Positions 55,685 to 64,000 of a stretch of 64,000 nucleotides of DNA are shown in pieces (positions within the stretch are counted from its first letter, which is position 1; each line of letters begins with the position of its first letter). Origin of the DNA: Tipula vernalis (Eukaryota; Arthropoda; Insecta; Diptera; Tipulidae); contig OY282560.1 in the NCBI GenBank assembly GCA_958295665.1, positions 208,800,420 through 208,864,419 of the forward strand, read 5' to 3'. Position numbers and translations under genes: made by a program. The notes beneath the pieces are model-generated. The model did not search any database. It saw nothing but the letters and a program-made list of their open reading frames with translations, and had not been told where the DNA came from.

Positions 55685-57670
55685 GGGATGATTGGGATTT
55701 GTGAAATTACCTACGATTACTGAGTCGTTAACTTTAAAATTTCGTTCTATTACTCTACGTTTTCCTTTTCGTGTCGATCTCAATTTTGAATTTTCACTAA
55801 ACCTTGTAGTCGTTTCTTCAAGCTGTGTCTCGTCACTAGCTGGCCTGAGAAGATCCAACTTTATTTTTGGACTAAAACCCAACAAGTCTTTTGCTGGTAG
55901 ACTCCCAGTCGTGTAATGAGGTGTATTACGATAATCCATAAGAAATCTATTTAAAATAACTTGTATGTCCGTCTCACTTTTACTAAATGTTGCTTTTTTA
56001 ATAGCGTTTTTAATTGTTTTGACCGCATTTTCTGCCGCCCCGTTTGTGGCTGGATAACCTAGGGGTGTCAACGTCTGATCGATCCCGTTTTTCTTTGTAA
56101 ATACTTTAAATGCATCGGACGTAAACTGCGTACGATTGTCTGAGACAATCTTGTCCGATAGCCCGTATCGCGCGAATAACTGTTCTAAAACCCTAATCGT
56201 GAACAATGACGTCGGACTTTTCGTATTGAAAACTTCTATCCACTTCGTTTTGGCGTCTACAATGATTAAAAAATATCGATCCAAAGTAGGTCCCGCGTAG
56301 TCAATGTGTATTCTACCCCACGGTCTGTCTGGGATTTCCCACGGAATATTTACTACTCTGGGTAGATTTGTCCTTACTGACAAACATCCGTCACAACTTT
56401 TAACTAATATGTCGATATTAGGCCACCATAGGTAAGACCTTAATAACGCTTTCGGTTTTACGATTCCCATGTGAGATTGATACGTTTCTCGTAGAATTGA
56501 TTCTCGCATAGATGCTGGAGGAATGATCCTATGCCCCCTCATAACAATATTGTCTTCGACACACAACTCGCCTTATATTGCAATGAACTGCCCAAACTTA
56601 ATTTTGTCCAAGTCCCTGAATTTTCCAGAATAAATTGCTTCTTTCAATTCCAGTAATACTTTGTCTTTTTCAGACTCTTTCTGAACCATAACCCTATCTA
56701 ATCGTAAATCATCATTGTTTATGACTAAATGCAAATACGTTGCTGCCCCGTCGTTTTCGTCATCAAATTCATTTTTATTCGCTACAATTGGAAGTCGTGG
56801 GAGCATATCTGCGCTATTGTTTTCCGATTTGACGTATTTAATCGTGTACTTGAAAGCTGATAAGTGGATTGCCCATCTCTGCAATCGACTTGCCGACATT
56901 TGTGGAATACCCTTGTTTTCCCCAAAAATTCCTAAAAGGCGTTTATGATCAGTAACCAACGTAAACTGACGTCCTATCAGATACTGAAAGAATTATTTTG
57001 TACCATAAATAATTGCCAACGCTTCTTTTTGAATCGTGGAATAATTCTTTTCAGGATCTCTTAAAAGTCTAGATGCGTATTCTATAGGTCGTTCCGTACC
57101 GTCTGGTAACGTATGAGATATGAGTGCCCCCAATCCTACCGACGAGGCATCGCACGTCAGACTTAAGGGTAATTCTTTATCGTAGTGAACCAGAATATGT
57201 TTCGAAGTTAACTGCTGCTTGAGAAGATCAAACGACTTTTGACATCTATCGGAGTGAAACTTAATATCTTTTTGCAGAAGCGCGTAAATTGGTTGCAGCT
57301 TCGTAGCCAAACCACTGACAAATTTCCCATAGTAATTTATTAAACCACAGAATGCTCAGACTTCCGATACATGGTGCCTTTAGAATAGATCATTTTTGTT
57401 CAAATTGATTAATCCCTTTTCGGAAATTAAATGACCTAAATATTCTTTTGAGATTTAGCAAAAACACATTTATTTTTGTTCAAATCCAGCCTCTCGTAGT
57501 CTTTCAAATACTAAAATGATTCTTTTATTATGTTCTAACTCGTTATTTGCGCCTACCAAATATCGTCAAGAAATACAATTGTACCAGGAATTCCTTTTAA
57601 GACCTTTTCTGCCTCCCATTGAAAGATTCCTGTTGAAATTACTCGGATGATTCCAGATAAAAGTTAGGAT
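55685..57670 (-). pseudogene. pol: gypsy pol: end of reverse transcriptase, RNase H, integrase
   Basis: Reverse transcriptase resumes at about 57645 with STGIFQWEAEKVLKGIPGTI and FLDDI, followed by shifts around 57350-57570. From 57310 one frame runs to 55685 with two in-frame stops (56995-56993 and 56575-56573). RNase H is seen as LTCDASSVGLGALISHTLPD and EKNYSTIQKEALAIIYG. The H2C2 region reads YQSHMGIVKPKALLRSYLWW with CDGC; the first His appears as Tyr. The integrase core has HIDYAGP, IVSDNRTQFTS (usual Gly changed to Arg) and ATNGAAENAVKTIK for the D,D,E triad. The frame ends at TNPNHPSW where the Tc1-like element begins. The element integrates its cDNA with this enzyme; this copy is inactive. 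Confidence 0.85.
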
Positions 57671-57825
57671 AAACTTAGACCAAACCCTACTCAAGTGAAA
57701 AATAAAACACGTCTTTTCGTTTGTTAGCCAGTACACACACTAAACTACCATTTATTTTTCATTTCATTGTCCTTCTCAGTTTGACAACTGATCGAAATAC
57801 ACAACTGATCGAAATACACTCAACA
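57648..57825 (-). repeat. Copia 3' LTR (178 bp)
   Basis: After the Copia RNase H stop and a purine tract (AAAAAGTGGGAG) the LTR starts TGTTGAGTGTATTTCGATC at 57825 and ends GGAATCA at 57648, with TG...CA borders. A 19-bp direct repeat (TGTATTTCGATCAGTTGT type) occurs twice near its start. Gypsy reverse transcriptase sequence follows directly. No matching LTR exists at the other end of the Copia insert. Confidence 0.75.
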
Positions 57826-57882
57826 CTCCCACTTTTTGATACAGTTGCCTATTTTTGTTTTGCGTTACAATATTTTTTTCGT

Positions 57883-59318
57883 TTAAATATTTTTCTGTCT
57901 TTCGACCTTTTTTATTGCAATCATATTGCAAATATTCTCGAAACGATCTTTGTTCAATCCTTTGGTAAAGATGTCTGCCAATTGCTCGCCAGTTGGCACA
58001 TAATTGAGATCAAACAACCCCTTTTGATATCTTTCACGTATGAAATGATATCTCACGTCAATATGTTTGGTCCTTTTGGTAAATTCTGGATTTTTCACCA
58101 ACCGTATTGCTCTCTGGTTGTCCATGTTAAGCACTGGCTTATGCCCACCAGTTCAGTAATTAACCCGTAAAGCCAGATCAGTTCTTTCACAGCCGTTGCT
58201 GCCGCCATGTACTCTGATTCCGTTGTTGATTACGCAACAAACTTTTGTATTGTTGATTCCCAGCTGATCGGCCCACCATTCAACAAAAATATAACTCCAG
58301 AAGTTGCTCGTCTTGTTGCAGTGTCTCCCGTATAATCTGCGTCACTGTAACCAACCAAATCACACTGTCCACCTCCTTCAAAGTAGATTCCATAATCAGT
58401 TGTTCCCTTTATATACTTGAAAATTCTTTTCACTACATTTACGTGTGCATTCGTCGGTTTTTCAAGGTTACGGCTTGCAACTCCCACTGCATATTGTATG
58501 TCAGGTCTTGTTGCAACGCATAGAAACATTAAGCTTCCAATAGCCTCCCTGTATTGAAAATCTTTATTTAATTCAGAGTTTTCGAACTTACTTGCTGTTT
58601 GATTTATATCGACCGGAGTCGATACGCTTTTGCATTCTTCCATGCCAAATTTAACCAAGATTTTTTGTGTATATGCCGCTTGACTTAGATAAATGTCACC
58701 ATTTACCATTTTTCTTATCTCCATTCCAAGGAATGTATTCACGTCAAGCGTTATTATATCGAATCTTGCTTTTAGATGTGCAATCACCGGAATGATATCG
58801 TCTTCATCATTCGCCACAATCAATCCGTCGTCTACATAGATTGCCAAGAAAATTTTCCTGTCGTTCTGCTTTCGTATGAACAGGCATGGATCAGCCTTTG
58901 ATGCGCTGAAACCAAATTTTTTAATGAATCCCGTGAAACATTTATTCCAGCATCTCGATGCCTGTTTCAAGCCGTACAAACTCTTCACAAGCTGGCACAC
59001 CCTTCCACTTCCATCGTCGTATCCATCTGGCTGATTCATGTATACTTTCTCACTCAGCTCACCATATAAAAATGCCGTTTTCACATCGAATTGACAAAGT
59101 TTCATCTTATCCGCCGCTGCAAGTGATAATATAGTACGAATTGAAGTGTATCTTACCACTGCACTGAACGTCTCTTGGTAGTCAATTCGATATTCCTGAG
59201 TGAACCCTCTAGCAACCAGCCTGGCCTTGTAACGCTCAATGTTGCCATTAGTGTCGTACTTGATCTTATATACCCACTTGTTGTCAATGACCTTTTGATT
59301 TTCTGGTGGCCGCGTCAA
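57883..59318 (-). pseudogene. pol: Copia reverse transcriptase and RNase H
   Basis: The frame 59318-58230 is open for 362 codons. It has DNKWVYKIKYDTNGNIERYK, ARLVARGFTQEYRIDY, FDVKTAFLYGELSEKVYM, GLKQASRCWNKCF, the catalytic IYVDDGLIVAN and GMEEC...TPVDIN, then GYSDADYTGDTATRRATSG (RNase H). A TAA follows QKFVA and the frame continues STTESEYMAAATAVKEL. After a frameshift, TKRTKHIDVRYHFIRERYQK and TGEQLADIFTKGL end at 57883. These are hallmark Copia blocks of normal spacing. The reverse transcriptase core itself is undamaged. One stop and one shift lie in RNase H, and upstream a damaged linker (59563-59319) joins integrase. Confidence 0.92.
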
Positions 59319-59563
59319 TATTCATGTTTCATTTTTGATTAACGAGTCGTGCTCTTCGTTCATCGCCGCAATCCAGTTGTCTTTTTCTTTCGATCAAACT
59401 GCTTCATGGTAAGTTAATGGTTCACTTGCCATTGACAGCATTGCCGATGCCATTTCCGCTCTGTTGCAATTTTCTCCACGCAGCAGTCACAATTTCGTTT
59501 CTTCGTTTTTCCCCGATCACGCAAGCGTTCATCGACGACGTTCCCCTGATTTAGCGAACACCA

Positions 59564-61009
59564 TTAATCCTTAATCTTTGACGATGATGCGTTGCCTTCA
59601 TCCACTGCATCCTCGAAATTGCTGACTTCTTCGACGTCATCTTCATCGCATTTGTCTGTGTTGATTTCGTGTCCTTTTCCACTATCTACTTTCCCCTCGT
59701 GTTTGATCGGAAATTCAACAGTGTCTGCCTCTACAAACTTCACATCTCTAGCTAATTCAATTTTCTTTGACTTAGGATTCCAAATGCGATAGCCCTTAAT
59801 GTTTTCATCATATCCAACAAAAATGCATTTTGTTTCCTTTGGATCAAGTTTTTGTCTTTGTTGCTTCGGAATGTGTGCATACACTTCCGAACCAAAAACC
59901 TTCAAATGATTAAAAACGGTTGGCTTGCTGTACCATAATTCAAATGGTGTTTTTCCAGTAATACTGCTCGTGCCCGTTCTGTTTAATACAAAAACCGCCG
60001 TGTTAACCGCCTCCGCCCAGAATTTTTTTTCCATCTGTTTCGCATGTATCATCGACCGTGCAGCCTCAACCACCGTTCGATTCTCTCTTTCAGCTGATCC
60101 GTTTTGCTCCGGCGTGTATGGTACCGTCCGCTGATGCTTGATACCATTTGCTTCAAAAAAACTCTTTACATCAGAATTTACAAATTCGGTACCGTTGTCA
60201 GTTCTGATGATCTTTACACTGTGACCATGTTGCTTCTCCGCAGACTTCACAAAGTTTTTTATTTTCTCAAAAACTTGTGACTTATTTTTCATACAATAAA
60301 TAAATCGGAAATGTGAGTAATCGTCCTTAATTATAAGAAAATACCTGGAGCCACCGAGCGATTCTATTTGAAAAGGTCCACACACGTCCGCGTGAACAAT
60401 TTCGCCACATTTGTTCGATTTCGTCTGACTGCTTTTGAAGCTGTCACGATGCTGCTTCCCCATCAGACATCCTTCACAGAGAAATTGTTCGTCGATGTAT
60501 TCAATGTCGTTTTTCTTTAGAAACTTTCGCAGATAGTTCACGTTCTGATGTCCCAATCTTTCATGCCAGCTTCTTAATCTATTCTGCTTTATCGCCACGT
60601 TTGCCGTGCCCTCTGTTGCCAATGCCTTGAACTGCATTCTAAATAGATTTCCATCACGAACTCCCACTGCCACGATATCTCCATTTCGCTTTAATTTACA
60701 TCTATCTTTGTTCGATTCCAATGTGAATCCTTTATCCATTGCGTGCGTACCAGAAAACAAATTGCTGTGCAATTTCGGAACGTACAAAACATCTGATAAC
60801 TGTTTCTTGTTCCATCGTTTTCCGTCGAATGGCAAGATTTCAATCATGCCACGGCCCCGTCCTTCGAGTTTTCCACCGCAAATTTTGATTATTCGTTCTG
60901 GCTTCAGTTCCCGAAAAGTTCTGAACCAAGCCCTGTTGTGACACATGTGATCACTCGCACCTGTATCCAAAAGCCAACTATCTGATCGTATGCCCTCTAA
61001 CGTACACAT
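59564..61009 (-). pseudogene. pol: Copia protease and integrase
   Basis: An open frame of 481 codons. The protease appears as SWLLDTGASDHMCHN. GAG-pre-integrase follows with LRSWHERLGHQNVNYLRKF and the HHCC finger's FLCEGCLMGKQH. The integrase core has EIVHADVCGPFQIES (D), IIRTDNGTEFVN (D) and TPEQNGSAERENRTVVEAAR (E). Then come FELWYSKPTVFNHLKVFG and KCIFVGYDENIKGYRIWNP. The acidic C-terminus (DKCDEDDVEEVSNFED) precedes the linker to reverse transcriptase, where a stop at 59566-59564 and shifts occur. All catalytic residues are present. Confidence 0.92.
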
Positions 61010-61782
61010 AAAAGCTTCACCTTCTTTGTCTGAAGTATTTGCTGAAGAGAAAAAACTTTTATTTCCTTTCTCGGGACAAAACCGACGAAAATGTCCAATT
61101 TTGTGGCAAATGTTTTAAGTTTCAATGTTTTCGCTTTGTCAGTTACCTGCTTAGTTTTTTCTTGACTTTTGCTTTGTTTGTGCTTTTGAGTTCCGTGCTT
61201 TATTTTTTGTTTTGCAAACAAAGCCTCACTCGATTCTGTTACACCTTTTGCTATCCTGCGATTTTCTTCCATGACTAAGCGTGCACGCAATGTGTCTAAT
61301 GTTCGATCCGCTTTGCTTGTCGATTCCCAAGCGTTGCTAAAAGAATTGTATTCATCCGGTAATGCCATGATAATACGCGCAATTATCATTTCATCAGAAA
61401 TATTTTGACCCAAATCGTTCAATTGTTGCACCATGTCTTCCACCTTTGCTATGAATGTCACCATATTTTCTGTTGCATCCTTTGTAATTGAGAAAAATTT
61501 CTGATTAAGCATTAACATGCTTGTTTCATTCTTTTGCTCGAACATTGAATTTAATTTGTCCCACATTGCCTTCGCACTTGTACAATTTCTGATGTGTGTA
61601 ACAATGTTACTCGCCACGGTTGTTCCGATCATTCGCTGTGTACGTGCATCCTTTTTCAACCATGCACTCAATGAATCGCGTGCATCACTTGGCCTTTTAC
61701 TTGTCCCATCCACAACATCATAAATTTCCGAAGCAATCAAACCAAGTTTCACTTGAAATTTCCATGTCAAAAATTGCTTCGC
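60997..61782 (-). pseudogene. gag: Copia gag, 5' truncated and joined in frame to gypsy RT
   Basis: The frame begins inside gypsy sequence (MHIGNYTMK, 61809-61783) and passes directly into Copia gag: FLTWKFQVKLGLIASEIYDV, then SLSAWLKKDARTQRMIG, SMFEQKNETSMLMLNQKF, FIAKVEDMVQQLNDLG, MALPDEYNSFSNAWESTSK. The CCHC knuckle survives only partly and in another frame (CHKIGHFRRFCPEK near 61100), so a frameshift near 61140 separates gag from pol. The first gag residues, the primer binding site and the 5' LTR are missing. Confidence 0.85.
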
Positions 61783-62191
61783 CTTCATCGTATAATTGCC
61801 TATGTGCATACTCCACGTTACTAAATGCTTCGATTCATTGTCTAATTCTAATTGATTATACGCTGAGATCTATTTTCGAAAATAAACTACATCTTTTTAA
61901 TTTAGTAAAAATATCGGTTATTCGTTGTATCGGGTAATTCGTATCTCAAATATATTTATTTATCGTTACTTTATAATCAGAGCATATTCTGACTGTACCG
62001 TCACCCTTTATAAATGGTACAAGTGGCGTACCCCATTGTGTAGCGTCAGTCTTTGTTATAATACCGTTCCTTTCTAACTCGTGCAATTGTTTTTCGATCA
62101 ACTCCCGAAAAGCAAATGGTACAGAACGTGCCTTTACAAAAATCGGTTTAACATTTTCCTCGACATCTAATTTGATTTTAACGTTTTTCAA
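61783..62191 (-). pseudogene. pol: gypsy reverse transcriptase N-terminal part
   Basis: Open at 62191-61946: VKPIFVKARSVPFAFRELIE, ERNGIITKTDATQWGTPLVP and GTVRICSDYKVTINKYI (fingers and palm start). After a TGA (61946-61948) the frame goes on NYPIQRITDIFTKLKRCSLF and SKIDLS. With one further shift NQLELDNESKHLVTWSMHIG leads to the junction at 61783 with Copia gag. The matching continuation (GIFQWEAEKVLKGIPG) is at 57640, so only about a dozen bases of gypsy seem lost at the insertion. Confidence 0.85.
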
Positions 62192-62721
62192 ACATCCAAT
62201 CTCACCACTAAAAGATCATCGAATTGCTTTATAATGCTTTCTAATTTAATGTCTCCTACGTTAACATAATTTACTGAAATTTGCTTAATATTAAACAATT
62301 TAAAAAAATTACGTCCTACTATCGGAATTTGAGCATTTTCAACAATTAAAAATTTACATGGTCGTGTAACGCCATTATGAGATATCAAAGGTGTAAAACC
62401 ACCTACTACCTTTAATATATTACCACCGTATCCTTTTATAATAGTATCGTCTCGTAATAACAAGTTTTTATCAAAATATTTAAAAAATAAATTAGTGGGA
62501 ATTGCAGACACACCTGCACCCGAATCTGCTTGAAAGTACACAATCCTATTTAAAATATTTAATTTAATATCCATTAACCTATTCAAACTAAAACAATCTT
62601 CACTATAAATATTTTCACCCTTCGAGTTTACCTTAGTGTTTAATAACTCTAAATTTTCGTTTGAAACACGACTCACCACGTTGTATTGTTGTTTAGATGA
62701 TGTCCGGCATACCGACTCCAT
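62188..62721 (-). pseudogene. pol: gypsy protease region
   Basis: The frame includes NRIVYFQADSGAGVSAIPTN, the retroviral-type aspartic protease motif (DSGA), followed by IIKGYGGNILKVVGG and IPIVGRNFFKLFNI (the ILGR-like flap end). It is in the same frame as gag, separated by stops in the zinc-knuckle region. It shifts frame at about 62200 (the expected SGEIGCLK continues in the next frame). Protease activity would release mature particle proteins. Confidence 0.85.
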
Positions 62722-63462
62722 GTGTCCTCTTCGTTAGCATTTGTTACAGGTTAGATTCTTGTAACGACAATTAACTTCTTATTGGTTAGTGAATCCGCAA
62801 TGCTTACACGGTATTCGACTCGTATACTGCATCGCATTTTTATTCGTAGAGCGTTGATTATTATAATGTTGATCTTTATTTGTATGGTAACTGCGTGTCG
62901 TTTTGTGCTGAACAGCGTTCAAATCAAATTGCTTATCATTGACCTTATCACGTCCTTCGTATTTTAATGCTATCGTTACAGCTTTATCGATTGTTAATCC
63001 CTCTTCTTCACACAATCTGTCGAATATTTTATCTGTCATACAGGTGACAAACTTATACACAATCATTTCCGGTAATCGGCTTCCAAAATTGCATGTCGAT
63101 GCCAAGCTTTTTACACGAATGCTGAAGTCTTTAATTGTTTCACATTCCTTTCTACGTATCTCATAAAATGTTTTTCTTTCTTGAAAAACTATCACCGGCG
63201 CAGAATAATATAATTCTAAAATCTGCAATAATTCGTCGTATGATTTTTTCCCCGGTTCGTCTGGAGCGCATGAGTTGAATAGCATCTCAAATGCTTTCAC
63301 TCCAATAAAATCAAGCAAATGAATTCTTTTATCACTTTCGTCAGTTATTTTGATGCGTCGAAAAAAAAGTTCCATTCGACATTTGTAAATTTTCCAAACC
63401 TCCTTGTTTGGGTCAAATGGTTGCATGGTCGCCATTACTGTAGGCGCATCGTTGTTTGCCAT
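62722..63462 (-). pseudogene. gag: gypsy gag
   Basis: ATG at 63462 opens 227 codons: MATMQPFDPNKEVWKIYKCR, HLLDFIGVKAFEMLFNSC, KSYDELLQILELYYS, ERKTFYEIRRKECETIKDF (capsid-like gag of gypsy elements). It ends in a zinc-knuckle region CKHCGFTNQ, where TAA at 62781-62779 and a second stop interrupt CRYKNLTCNKC...RGHMESVC. The AAAAAAAAAGATGGC context at the start lies downstream of a T-rich leader (63466-63490 on the plus strand). Apart from the stops the frame is intact, so loss of function is fairly recent. Confidence 0.85.
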
Positions 63463-63764
63463 CTTTTTTTTTATTTTAAATAATTTTTTATATACTTAGG
63501 TGCCAATTCACTTGGTTTCTTCGCTAAACCGATTTAACTAATCCACAACTAATCCTATTGCTCTGACACACAGCGGTTTATTAAATCTGAAATAGTATTG
63601 CAGCGCCTCTCTTTTTAATATTGATATTAATCCAAACGTCAAATTGTTTATGTGTTTATTTTCCTTAAATTTATTCGTTCGCATTTTGTTTATTGTTTGG
63701 TGACAAAAAAAAATAGAAAATGTAAATAAATAATAACAATTAAAGAGGAACCGGCAAAAAAAAA
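63463..63764. other. Leader and probable LTR remnant upstream of gypsy gag
   Basis: On the minus strand an AATAAA lies at about 63577-63582, followed by CGCTGTGTGTCAGAGCAATA and, 60 bp later, AATTGGCACCTAAG, a possible primer binding site. This is the arrangement expected at the end of a 5' LTR, but no match with the sequence at 53971-54108 is seen, so the LTR assignment is open. Confidence 0.3.
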
Positions 63765-63975
63765 CCCGCTGCGAATGGACTGATCAAACCAAAAAATTAC
63801 TCGACTGCTGGTCTGAAAAAATAGATGAACTTCGAAAAGCAAAACGAGATTCCTCCGTCTACAACGACATTTCTAGAAGTCTTGAGGACATTGAGTAAAA
63901 AAAACAGCCGCGGAAATTAAATCGCGCATTAAAAGTCTCACTGCAAGATATAGGTGTGCTCATTCGTTAAAAAAA
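63765..63975 (+). pseudogene. Myb/SANT-like DNA-binding domain fragment
   Basis: The plus strand reads CEWTDQTKKLLLDCWSEKID-type sequence, then RDSSVYNDISRSLEDIE. After a frameshift in an A-run near 63898, TAAEIKSRIKSLTARY follows. The tryptophan spacing and the EIKSRIKSLTARYR end are those of Myb/SANT-like domains that occur in many insect genes and as partner proteins of Harbinger-type transposons. The fragment starts abruptly beside the gypsy leader and its continuation runs off the window. Confidence 0.6.
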
Positions 63976-64000
63976 ATAAAACGTCCTCATTTTGGTTAAA

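Noticed and set aside
55159..55704. Plus-strand 181-codon frame
   Set aside because: It is antisense to the Tc1-like transposase and gypsy integrase, whose motifs are clear on the minus strand.
57721..58170. Plus-strand 149-codon frame
   Set aside because: It is antisense to Copia RNase H and its LTR.
60606..60941. Plus-strand 111-codon frame
   Set aside because: It is antisense to the Copia integrase frame, which has all expected motifs.

Overview
This is a strongly AT-rich eukaryotic window and almost certainly insect. It contains jockey-type non-LTR retrotransposons, Copia and three different Ty3/gypsy-type retrotransposons, PIF/Harbinger elements with a companion MADF gene, Tc1-like and hAT-like DNA transposons, many MITEs, a 160-bp satellite and short introns of 66-73 bp. 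The insect order cannot be fixed from the sequence alone. I found no convincing single-copy host gene. The region is a nested transposon graveyard, or a gene desert or large intron.

Layout. 0-5 kb: a tRNA-like SINE piece, a two-exon gene on the minus strand belonging to an insect repeat-associated protein family (551-2177), a foldback, and a non-LTR ORF1 remnant. 7-11 kb: one copy of a terminal-inverted-repeat (TIR) element ('repeat M') and an internally deleted CsRn1-like gypsy element (about 8.1-10.9 kb) whose 3' LTR carries a precise MITE. 11-18.7 kb: short dispersed repeats, an imperfect tandem duplication, a Harbinger transposase relic and two TIR elements. 18.9-20.5 kb: a broken multi-exon gene resembling the family at 551-2177. 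22.8-23.9 kb: a long hairpin and a (GT)n tract. 26.3-27.1 kb: a decayed gene of another transposon-associated insect family. 27.9-30.3 kb and 30.5-34.1 kb: two Harbinger elements, each with transposase and MADF genes facing each other. 34.3-37.4 kb: a Tc1-like element and two hAT-type MITEs.

38-39.4 kb and 42.2-42.7 kb: pieces of jockey-like elements. 43.07-47.6 kb: a nearly full-length jockey-type element on the minus strand. Its 5' end abuts a 160-161 bp satellite (47.6-48.8 kb). 50.4-54 kb: a mag-like gypsy element on the plus strand, split by a copy of repeat M. 54-63.5 kb: a third gypsy element on the minus strand. It is interrupted by a Tc1-like transposon (54.5-55.67 kb) and by a Copia element (57.65-61.78 kb) that lost its 5' LTR and is joined in frame to the gypsy reverse transcriptase. 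The right edge (63.77-63.97 kb) holds a Myb/SANT-like domain fragment.

The elements do not act together as one system. They are successive insertions whose order can be read from the interruptions. Nearly all reading frames carry stops or frameshifts. The best preserved are the two-exon gene at 551-2177, the Copia integrase and reverse transcriptase segments, the jockey endonuclease, and the second exon of the MADF gene at 28.8-29.8 kb.
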